DNA of 64,000 nt, taken from Monosporascus cannonballus (lineage: Eukaryota; Ascomycota; Sordariomycetes; Xylariales). Shown piece by piece: positions 50,361-60,960 of the stretch. Numbering within the stretch: the first letter of the stretch is position 1; each line of letters begins with the position of its first letter. Under the pieces are notes generated by a model. The model ran no database searches, was not told the DNA's origin, and saw nothing but the letters and a program-made list of their open reading frames with translations. Made by a program: the position numbers and the translations under genes. The stretch spans positions 219,904 through 283,903 of the forward strand of contig QJNS01000085.1 in NCBI GenBank assembly GCA_004154925.1, written 5' to 3'.

Positions 50361-50951
50361 GCGTACCATTTTCATAAGTTTTTTCCTGAAAAGAAGCTAA
50401 TTTTTGTAATTATTGGATATACCGATTCTAAAATTTATTTCGTAAGGTCGTTAATGTTTTTGCAGAAAATATCGTATTTCCGATTTTTATAAATACATGC
50501 CGTAAAATCCTGATTATAAGCTTATTTACTTTCGGTTATTATCTTAAAAATATTCGTTAAGTAATTGGTATAATCGCTGTTTTCGGTGATTTCTTTAGAA
50601 AATATAAATATAAACGAAAAACCGTTTAAGGTATTAATTCGTATGGTATAACGGGCTCGTTTTTTTAAGTAAAAGGCTATATTAAGTTTTATAACTTTAA
50701 TAAGCTATTAAAAGTTTTAATTAAGATCGATATAATTCCAAATATCGAACGCGTATATTTTAAATTACAATTCGCCTTTAAAACGATCCCAGTTTTTAAG
50801 TCTCTTATAAATAATGGAGGACGTTAACAGTACGGTCGTTAATATTATTATTGGCGTATTTCGATAATTACGACTAATATATAGCTTATATTGTTTTAAA
50901 AGTATTTGATTAATTAATATATGCCTTAATTAAGCAAATAAGATTCTTAAT
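50361..50951 (-). pseudogene. Truncated copia-like gag
   Basis: Minus-strand translation directly after the F-type LTR gives NWDRFKGE...FKIYAFDIWNYID, then a KKRARYTIRINTLNGFSFIFIFSKEI-type stretch, broken into short pieces by stops. The tryptophan-rich start resembles the gag of Ty1/copia elements, where a GxxNYxxW-like region opens the protein. The gene is cut at 50,360 by the LTR of H, so pol is absent. Family assignment is tentative. Confidence 0.5.
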
Positions 50952-51114
50952 CATCAAATATAAAGGATATCAGTTATATATATATTGATAATTAGTTGCA
51001 GATGCTCTAAAACGCGTACTGCACTTTAAGGCGATCTAATCGCGGAACATATATGTTCCGATTAAAGGGAATCTTCCGTATATGGGGTGCTAGAGCACCC
51101 CCTGCTAGCCGACA
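50952..51114 (-). repeat. 5' LTR of copia-like family F (F2)
   Basis: A 163-bp copy of F1. On the minus strand it starts TGTCGGCTAGCAGGGGGTGC. It holds two strong hairpins: GGGGTGCT-AG-AGCACCCC (about 51,084-51,101) and the 18-base perfect palindrome CGGAACATATATGTTCCG (about 51,043-51,060). It interrupts the 3' end of gypsy element G2. The flanks TTAAT and TATAC do not match. Confidence 0.72.
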
Positions 51115-54100
51115 TATACTGTATGCCTAGAAGCCTATTTATTCCTTAATCGTAATCCGGATATAATTAAATACGAATTTTTTATTTTTAAATTTAAAGT
51201 TTTTAATTAATAAACTTACTTATTGCCCTAATTAAAATTCTATAGACGTATAGCGTTAATCATAATATTTCTTCTAGGTTACCGTTATTTTTTCCTAATA
51301 TTTATATATTGTTCGATAAATAGCTGCTATTTTTTCGAAGCACTTTTTAATTCCTTATATTTATCTTTTAAACCTTTATTGGAAATATTCCACCATTTTT
51401 AAATAGTACCCATTTAAAGCTTCGAACTGGGAGCGGCCGGTAAACGTATTCCGTATATTGTTATATACAAATTCCGCATTTCGCAATAACCTTATTTAAT
51501 TATTTTGATATTTATTAATATAATTATGAAAATAAATTTTTAGAACCTAATAAGTACGTTTTATTTACTTATCGATTTACCGATAATAAACGGTTAATGT
51601 TCACCCTTTTATTTTTCGCTGTTTACAAAATTCTGCCTAAAATTAACTTATTAATAATTTGTTTTTATCGTTAATAATTCCGGTTGGCGTGCCGAATTTG
51701 TATTTAAACTTATCGTAAAATAATCGAGCTAATTTGATTACGGTTAAGGTTTTAACCATAAGGATAAATAATTTTAATTTCGTAAAACGGTTAATTATTA
51801 TTAGGATTACGTTATATTTTAATCTGTTTAAACTTAAGTTTTTAAAAGATTTCGTAATACAATTTCACGAGAATTTTTAAAAAGGTTATTTAAATAATAG
51901 TAAAGGCTATAATTATCTATATAATCTATAATATAATTTTATTATATTTTAATAATTCAGATATCACTTAATATACTTTCGAATATTATTTATCACATTC
52001 TCTTAATAAAACTTTTCAGTTATTAGTTTTAATATATAAACACATTTTATATATCTTGCTTTTAAATTATTATTATATTAAGTAATTAATTATTTCCGTA
52101 AAGGGCTTTACGACGAGATTACGGATTTAACTTAATAATATAAAACCTTATTTAAATATAGACAATATTTTCTTTTTATTCCGATTTAACATTTAATTCT
52201 TTATATTAATTTTATAATATTTAAGTTTTTAATTTACCACCTTTAAACTTAATCGTAAAATTATTAAAAGAATTTTCGATTAAAATGCCGTTTTATTTTT
52301 AAATAATATTTTTGCTACAAAGCGTAAAACGTATTAATTATAAATAATAACTTTAATACTAATTTCGTCCTTTTTAAATTCTTCGAAATCCAATCGTAAT
52401 ACGGTTATAACTTATGGTTACCGTTATTTAATTATTAATCGTATTATTATTACGATTTACGTTTATATTATTATTCATAACCAATAAATTTAATAAATAT
52501 ATAATTCCTTATTTTTCCCTTTTTTTTCGAAAATATTTTATAAACATATAATAAACGTTTTCCGCTTTTTTTATACGAATAAGCAATTACTTAAACTTCT
52601 GCCATTTAAAATCTATCTGGAAATTTAATAACGAACGAATTTTGCGTTACTTTTATAAGGCCTTTTGTCTCCTTATAATATTCTAAATCGCATTATATAT
52701 TTGTAATTATTTTTCGTATATTTTTCGGCATATTATTCATAAATCCGAATATTTTTAAAAAACGTAAAAATTACGTTTTTATATGCGATTTTCCTTAATA
52801 TATAATCCGGGCGTTTAAATAACTTATTTGCCAAATTAAAAATACCCGATTAATATTAGATTTTAAAATCAAATTATGTAAAACAATAAACCTATCAGGT
52901 TAATTTTCCTTTAAGATTACGTACCGGCGCCTTTATTATATCTTTTAATATTATATAATTAATAAATATTAAAAAAAGCTTTCGTACCCTTAAAATATTA
53001 CCGTTAATATTTTAAGCTTTTTTATAATCGTTTATAATTTTTATTACTTTATAACTTATTGCTTTTCGGTTAAACTTGGTTTTTGTAATTAATATATAAT
53101 TAGGCGTTAATATTTTTTATATTTTTATAAAAATATCCTTAATATAATTTTTATTAAGACGTTTATCTTAACCCTAGTATTTTTGGCGTTATCTTAATAT
53201 CCGAAAATAATTACCAATTAAAAAATATTTTTTTAAGTTTTAAAACGCCTTTTTAATCTTTTCGAATTACCGGAATTTTTTATTTTACTTTCATTTTACG
53301 TCTTTTTTAAAAATTTAATAATAAATTTGGTAATACGTAAATAATAAGTAATAAATCTTCCATAAACATTCGTAAATTTCAAAAATATTTAAAAAATTAT
53401 GAATTAATTTTAATTTAATTATGTCTCAATAATATTATTCCGTTAACGATTTATTTTTAAACCGTTAATATTAATTATAAATCTTAAAAACTTTATCTTT
53501 TTTTAAAAAAATTCGTATTTAAACGTTTTGGCAAATCATTAATATTATAACAGCTATGTATAAATTAATTAAAAATATTTCGTATACTCCTTTTTACTAT
53601 TCGAATAAATAATTATATTATTTAAATATATTACATATATATAATTAATTAATTTTGTTAATATTCTATATATATAGGCTTAAAATATAATTAACGTATT
53701 GATAAAACCAAATAATATACCTATATATTTAAATTACTTTTACCGCATTCGGAAAACAATTTTTTAATAATCGCCTTTTTTAATTTTAATACGGTAATAA
53801 ATATCCTTAAAATTAATTTTCGAAAATACCTTCATTAATTTTAAATGATTTATTACTTTTGTAATTAAAAATAAAAAATATTAATTGTTTATCGTTACCC
53901 GATTTAACCTTTTATAATTAATGTATAATCGGAAAATGCTGCTTTTCTTAAATATAAATAATATTAATACCTTTACGTTTATTTTCGAATAACGTATCCG
54001 GTTTACTTTTAGATGTTTTCGGATATATTTTTCGAATATTTTCCTTTAAGCTTTCGAAATAAGGTAAATTAGGCCGAGTAAAGGCGTTTTCCTTAAAATC

Positions 54101-56180
54101 AAATTTATTACATATTTTGCCGTTAATAATTAAAATATCTTTTTCGTTATTTTTTCGAAATACATTCGCCGGAAATTCTTTAAACATATAAAAAAATCGG
54201 TTAATTTCCGTTCTTATTAGTTTTCGAATTCCGAAATATTTCATTTTTCGGTTAACTTTATTAAATTAACAGTATAAATATATTTGCCGGAAAATGTTAA
54301 ATTTATAATCTTTTAAATATTAACTTTTTGCAATAATCCGTATAATTATTAATATATAATTATATCATTTAAAATCTTTAATTTACCTATTTCAAATTTA
54401 AATAATAAAAAGTCGAGCTTTATTTAATTACGCCATATTACGAAATAAATTTATTTAAATTTTCATTCGTTCCCGTTATTATTTATTATATTAACAGAAA
54501 TTTCGTAAGCCCCATAATATTTGATATATATGCCATTAACGCCGATAAAACTCGGAATATTTACGAAAATTAATTAAAAATTAAATTTCTTTATTAATTT
54601 TTTGCTTATAATATTTATTTATATTCCGATATCCATATTTACTTATACTATTATATTTCTCGTATTTCTTTTAATAAACACCTTTTTTCTAAAAAAACAG
54701 CTTTATTTTAATCGTTTCATAATTAACAGCCGAAATAAATTAAATATGTACGCTTATTTAAGCTCCTTTTTTAGGTTTACGTTTCAAAATTAATTTAATT
54801 TATCATTATATAATATAACGTTTTATACAGCTTTCGGAAATCGGTTTTCATATAACCGGAATAATAAGGTTTTTATATCCCTTTTTAATTTATAATTTAC
54901 ATTTTTATAACCTAGCTTTCCATAATAATAATACTTAAATAAGCCCTTATAAATTTTAAAAATATTAAGTTATATGGATTTATTTTAATCGGAATTAAAT
55001 CGGCGATTATTTACCTTTTAAATATAAAAACGCCCGTAATCCTTATTGCTCCCATATAACGCCTTTAATTTAGTTTAGAAAATTTTCTTTTCGAAAACAT
55101 TAAAATAATATTATTTTTTTATTAATATCACTAACAAAAAATAATCGGTTTTTTTTATCTTTTTTTAAGCATCCTGATAACGCTTTATTTTATTTATTAC
55201 GTTATTAATTTATATTAATTTTACGTTTTTTCGGAATAAAGTATTTCGTAATCTTAATATTAATTTGTAAAAATAACTAAAAAACAAAATACTTCTTATC
55301 TTAATTATTTTACGCATTAAAAACGTTTACAAACTTTATTTTATAAATTAGGAACTTTTATTTAATATAAAAATCTCATAATTATTAATCGAATCGTTAT
55401 TATAATTCTATTAATTATTTTTTATATTTTCTATCGAAAAAATTAGGATTTGGGTAATTTTTCCTAATAAAAATCTATAAATGTTTTATTTTTAATTTTT
55501 TCGTAATTAAAATAATTAAGCATAATACGATATAATCGTTACATATTCGTAATAAAAACATCTATATGGCCCATGGCCCATTAAATATAAATAAAGGCAT
55601 TTCGCCTTAATTTTTCGGCATAAATTTTCGTAACAATTTTTATTTAATTTCTCTTTTTAATTAATACCTATTTAAAAAATTTCGAGTAATTATAACGCGG
55701 TATTTATTTATTGCCCTTAAACTTTTACGACGATATCGTAATTAACTTATAAAAATTAATTTTTTTAACTTATGTTATTATTTATTATTTGGCCAGTTAT
55801 TGGAATAATTCCGAATACTATTCGTTCTGTTAACAAATAGTTTCCAAAATCTGGTTATTATTAAAGGTTTTAACCCTTTTTTATTCTGAACTCCGAGACG
55901 TAATAACTATATTACGTCTATTTTTTAACCATTTAATTAATAATTATCGAAATAGGTTTCCATTATATGTATAAAAAAAATTAAAATCCCGAGAACCGTA
56001 ATTTTCTGCTCGTTAAAGTTTTATTATAAACTTTTTAACTTATTCCTATATCGTGATCGATCGTTTATCAATTAAATTCCGATCGGCAGTCTTTTCGATT
56101 AATAAGCTAGGTTCGTTTTGCAATCGGCAAGCTTTATTTTTGGTAATTATTACGTTACCTTTTACGGTAAATGGAAAAAT
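51115..56180 (-). pseudogene. Gypsy element G2 gag-pol
   Basis: Read leftward from the 5' LTR at 56,181. The integrase core is clear at about 51,430-51,830: NRFTKLKLFI (first Asp to Asn), FGTPTGIIND, then AEFVYNNIRNTFTGRSQFEALNG. RNase H lies at about 52,945-53,170 and RT at about 53,200-53,720, both colinear with G1. The open stretch 53,948-54,244 matches 1,190-1,480 of G1 but has no domain I recognise. Gag should occupy 54,300-56,180 and is too eroded to show motifs. The 3' LTR is missing, replaced by copia LTR F2 at 51,114. Confidence 0.75.
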
Positions 56181-56386
56181 TTTAAAATAATAAATAGCTA
56201 TAAGCTAAATAAGGTAATTTCCGACCAATTATAAAACAGATTCTAAAAAGTAAATATATTAAGTTATTTCTATCTGGCGTTTCCTATTAGCTGCCAGATA
56301 GTAAATTTATATTAATAAGTAGGTCGGTGGCTAATCGGTGGCTGGTCGGCTACCAGCCTTATTCTTATAAGGGCGGTATTCTCACA
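56181..56386 (-). repeat. 5' LTR of element G2
   Basis: 206 bp, with the family core CTGGTCGGCTACCAGCC. It ends TATTCTCACA and begins TTTAAAATAATAAATAGC, a degraded form of TGTAAGATAATAGATAGC. Confidence 0.78.
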
Positions 56387-58040
56387 AAAACAACAAATTA
56401 ATAGAAATAAACCGCTAAAAATAAATAATTTATTAACTTATATTTAAAATTAATATTTTCGAAATAATGTAAAAACTATATTTTCGTTACTATAATTATG
56501 GAACATTTGATATTTTTAATCTTAAAAACTATATAATTTTTACGGCGTAAACTTTTCAAAACCAAAATAGATATTCTTAAATAAAATTATTCGCCGACCG
56601 AATTACGCTAGTTAGCCGGAGTCGGATTCGGCTTAAAATATTAACTTTTATTTTTTTATAGAAGTTTAAGGCAGTAAACGAAAATTATTTAAACTATATT
56701 TTAGAAAATATTCTAAATTTATTCGGTATTAACAAGTAATTGTACAAAAAAATATAAAAATATAGATAAAAACATTTCTGGTTATTTTTAACGTAATAAA
56801 CGTAAAGTTCGACGCCCGTTTTCAATAATTTAATAGCGTGAATAATATCGAAATTTAAATTAAACAAATCGATAGAATATTAATAAAGCTGATCGAAAAT
56901 TGACGAATTATCGTTATCTTTGCGAACATAATCGAAAAAACCCAGAACTTAAAAAAACTAATATTTGTCAAAAATATTATTGTAAATATATATCGTAATA
57001 GCGAACGATCGAAAAGAAAAAGAAAAATATAGAAAAAAACAGATAAAAAGAAAATTAAAGATCGTGTAGCAAAAAGATAATAAATGCAAAAAAAAAATCA
57101 CAAATAAAATACTTATAAAAAGGGAGAAAAAAGATATAAATATAAAAATTAATAATATTTCGATTGAACAACATTTGCTAATTGACCTTATATTAACGAC
57201 GTGCGGGGTAATAAGAGCATAAACCTATTAAAAACAAACGAAGTATCCGTATCTCATAATAATACCGTATAACTTAACGTTATATTCATTATAATGCAGT
57301 ATATGGCTGGTAATAATTATTGAGAATTAACAGTTAAAGAGAGAGAAAGTAATATAAGAAAATAGAAAAATACGAGAGGTACAGCTATATATTAGCGACC
57401 AGTCATCGACCTATCTACTTAAAACAATTACAAAATCCCATACCCGAGTAAATACATATATAATCTAGAAAAAAATTTATTAATATATTTATTTCTTGAA
57501 ATAATCTGCGATTATTCGGCTATCACCTCGCTCATATACCTAGTCCCTTTATTAATTTCGTATATATTTGGTAAATTATTTATTTTCCGATTTTTAAAAA
57601 CTTATAAAATATTACTTTCTTATTAAAAAGTTTTATTCTGCAAAATTTACTCATATGTTTGACCTTAATTTAAATATTAGTATCGGTAATATGGTATTCA
57701 AATAATAATATTATCCACATATTTTTCAAAAATTTAATATTAAGAACGTTTGAATTAATAAAATACTAAATACCGTACGAAAAAATATTATAATGTAAAA
57801 CGAATTGTGATTTAAAATACTTCAAACGATTCTTTAAAATTAGATTTTTAAATATAAAATTCTTTAATATACTAACGAAAATAAAATTATAAATTAATTA
57901 AAAAAAGTTACAATTAATTTAATCGTAATTATTTTATACAATTAAAATATTAGGTTTGTAATTATTATAATGAAATTTATCAGTAAATAAAATAATATAA
58001 AATATAAAAAGTAATAATTATCTTATTAAAATTATGCTTT
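56387..58040. other. AT-rich degraded sequence up to the compartment boundary
   Basis: No domain, LTR or RNA gene recognised. The stretch has the same AT-rich composition as the transposons to its left. It includes purine-rich patches near 57,000-57,150 and an AGAGAGAGAAAG run near 57,335. Composition switches to normal within about 100 bases at 58,040-58,100. Confidence 0.6.
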
Positions 58041-58136
58041 AACGAACGGTAGCTAAGAAGCTCTCTATATACTGTGGGCGCGCCGGAATAAGGTTCTTCC
58101 GGGGTGCTGGGAGCTTAATGACTAACATAGATACCC

Positions 58137-59436
58137 CTATTCCACGACACTTGCGAATGGGGACACACATAATCTAAAGGCCCGGACAGGTCCTCGAAGG
58201 ACGAGAAGGGAGTGACTGATATCCGACAATAGGGGTGCCCCGGTCCATGATACGTCTGCATCGAGCACCTCTGTATCATCCATGACCTCAAAATCACGGA
58301 AACCTAATATTGCCGGGGACCAGATTTCGATTCCAATGTGCTTGCAGCGTGATAGCCAAGACCAGGATGGCACTCCTGGTAAGACGGCGGAGTTTTCTTC
58401 GACTCTCCCAAGTTGTATCCATAGGAGGTCCGTTGCCAGCGACTCTTTCCACGATCCTAACAAATGGCTGTGACCGGACAGTTCTGAGTACCGTTCGGCG
58501 ATTCCTGCTAGGGCTGCTAGTCTGTCCCTTGGAAACGTAAACCCCCTAGTGGAGTAATCTTCGATCCATCTGCGCCACACTTGGTGCAGGTGACCAGCAA
58601 CCATCACACTGCCGCATATCCAATGCATCTCCGGTCCACAGTTAAGGGATACCTGCGGCTCGAACTATAGCAACTGCCTCAAGAAAAGTTCGTGGAAGCA
58701 GTTTAAACGGTACTTTGTCGGTGAATGCCCGTTCATTCTCGGTGGTCAGCCTAAGAGGTATGTGATCTCCCCAGCAGTGACTTAGCGTCGCATATCTGAA
58801 GCGCTTCTCTGATCCCTTGGTTGTATGAACGAGACGCACTGCGCTGCCCTCAGAATGAACTTCAATCAATCGTTTTGGCGGTTCTACGTCTGGAGGTCTG
58901 CATTCAGCATGCTGCGATTCGCATTCCATGAGCCACGTCTGTATTGTGAGATGCTTATTGGCAAGCGACGGTTGCTGGGCACGCCATAGGGGGTATGCAG
59001 CCGCTGAGCCTGTTGCAAGAGTTACCACGGGGCCGGTCGAAATCATAAGCAAACCACAAGAACGCACCTCCAATGTCGCAAGTAGTAATCGAGAGCTCGG
59101 TCGTATAGGTCAAACCATGCCACGGCAGATCAATGTCAATCTGCAAGAGAACCCACGAGATTCCAGTATTGGATACATGCGGTTCTCTTAATCGAAATTG
59201 CAGAGTGATATCCTTGAAATTGGCTTCTGTAACGTCTGGAAACTTCGCTGAATTAAATAGAGTGGCCAATATTCCGTAATGATCTTGCACAAAGTGCACC
59301 TTTCTACCGCGTAAAAGTGCTGTTCGACTTTCTGGTTATGCTGGATGATACTAATGGCCCCGCCTGTTCTGATCGGGAATATCCGTGAGCAGTAAGAACA
59401 AAGGGGCTCTTCCTTGACACCACCGGCCATGATCAT
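58137..59436 (-). pseudogene. HET-domain protein, broken
   Basis: A relic of a heterokaryon-incompatibility (HET) domain gene, a family involved in non-self recognition and cell death in filamentous ascomycetes. The start MIMAGGVKEEPLCSYCSRIFP at 59,436 and a CTLCKIITEYW motif are typical of the N-terminus. After frame changes near 59,250 and 59,060 comes the hallmark RFRYATLSHCWG, then AVAIVRAAGIP ending in a stop at 58,642. The next frame resumes with VWRRWIEDYSTRGFTFPRDRLAALAGIAERYS, which is the C-terminal part. The roughly 200 residues normally between them (the LWID.LCIIQD and LQE regions) are gone. Composition is normal, so decay came from deletion and frameshift rather than RIP. Small introns could explain some frame changes but not the missing centre. 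Confidence 0.85.
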
Positions 59437-60960
59437 CTTTTAACTCAGCCCGGGTCGGTGTCTATATGACATTTGGACTTTTAGACGTAAAACTCAAGGA
59501 GTTGAGTAGAGAACCTTCCCATACCCTGCCTGTCTCTGCCTCGTCGCATCGTCTGCGGGGGCATCTTATTATGAACTAACGGCTGAGCCACCCCTGACAG
59601 CGGAGGTGTTTCCCGTTACTGTTGTTATCTTTATATACTTACGGAGATTATTTTTAAAAGAAAATCGAATAGACACCGGATTTTACCCCTAGACTATCTA
59701 ACCAGCTATTGTTGTTTGTCGGACAAGCATTACTAGGTCGTTAATCCTTATGTTTCAACACCTTAATATTAAGCGTGGCCCATTTTACTTTACCCAGAGC
59801 CTAACACTGCATGAGCCACCCCCCCGCTTGCCAACCCCGCAAAAAAACGAGCGATGCACGCGGAGTCGGGACTCGACGCGTCGAATTCTCAATTAATAAG
59901 GCCATTATTGGACAAACCGGACAGGGGTGTAGAGCTCTGGTACCCATGGAGCCAGCACTACTGTCCATAATACTCACATATGCATACATGTAGCCACTGT
60001 ACTGGCAATGGTACAACCTGAGTACACTTGGGGTATTCGCTGGCACGCCGAGCTGCAGCGCTAACCTGGCACGGTTAGAGCCTCGTTGCGAGCTGTTAGG
60101 CTAACGGGTTATAGAGGTAATTGGTACCCGTCATGTCTGTAAGGCTAACTACATATGGTGCAGATCTTCTCGTACGCACACATACAATAAACGCCCCGAA
60201 GGGTATGTGAATGATGTATGGGGGCCGTCGGGAGGTGGAAGAACAAGGGCAAGGCTGACGGATGGTGGGTTGATCGCCGTCAGCGATTCGCGTTGTCATT
60301 TTGCTGCTACAGTACCGTGGGTGGTACGAGCCAATCCAAATCCAGACTCCGTGCTCAACTTAGACTCAACTCACCCTCACCTTACCTCACCTTACCAACG
60401 TCCACATAGCTGGCTACACTAATTACATGGTCGCCTTCGCCTTCATCTCAACCGTCCGCCCATCTCAATTGCGCTTTCAGCCTGGATTAGTTAGTGTGGA
60501 CTCAAGAATCCACTGCACAATTCAGCTTCCGCTACCGAAATCGCGTTTTCCGAAGTCCAATCTAAACATTGTTCAATTGCCCCAGTCAAATCATACGCAG
60601 AGACTGGAGACGCCTGCGTCTATACTACGCTCGAACAGCAGAAGCGTTGACGATATATACTGCTATCATTACGTCTCTCTGTTCGTTAATTGCGGGCGCC
60701 GCCGAAAAACCGACCGTCATATCAACCAACCGATTGCCGAACATACGACATACGCCTTCATTCTAGCGAGTAACCCTAGGACACCCGAGTCAGACGCGTC
60801 TCTTTGTCTCCCAGCGTATCCTCGCCGCCTCGGACATGCCCCCATCGTCTCACCGTCAATTCGTATACGCGACGTGACGTGACGACGTGGTCCTGCGAGG
60901 AGGGCGCGCGGGGAATACGAGGGCTTGGTCCGGGTCAGATGGTTCCCGGTCTTCTTCAAT
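59437..60960. other. Intergenic region between divergent HET relic and sirtuin gene
   Basis: 1.5 kb of normal composition. The overlapping short open frames on both strands have no recognisable domains and look like chance. A short direct repeat is at 60,376-60,395. A slightly AT-rich patch at about 59,620-59,770 may be old transposon debris. The sirtuin promoter should lie in the right half, but no TATA box could be assigned with confidence. Confidence 0.6.
60376..60395. repeat. 10-bp direct repeat CTCACCTTAC, two units
   Basis: Two exact tandem copies, about 565 bases before the sirtuin start codon. The role is unknown. Confidence 0.8.

Noticed and set aside
1..58040. Possible mitochondrial or other organelle origin of the AT-rich part
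   Set aside because: It is made of nested nuclear LTR retrotransposons with chromodomains and RIP signature, and joins directly to nuclear genes at 58,040.
58600..59310. Introns as the full explanation of the HET frame changes
   Set aside because: Candidate GT...AG pairs (for example starting at the GTGCAC near 59,299) would remove conserved CxxLC residues or leave the wrong frame, and none can replace the missing central domain.
59801..60882. Several overlapping open frames of 60-151 residues on both strands
   Set aside because: They have no domain, mutually overlap in different frames, and resemble random open frames in GC-balanced intergenic DNA.
60925..60960. Extended sirtuin start upstream of 60,961
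   Set aside because: The in-frame codon at 60,925 is TTG, not ATG. The first ATG at 60,961 gives an N-terminus of the usual sirtuin length before GAGIS.
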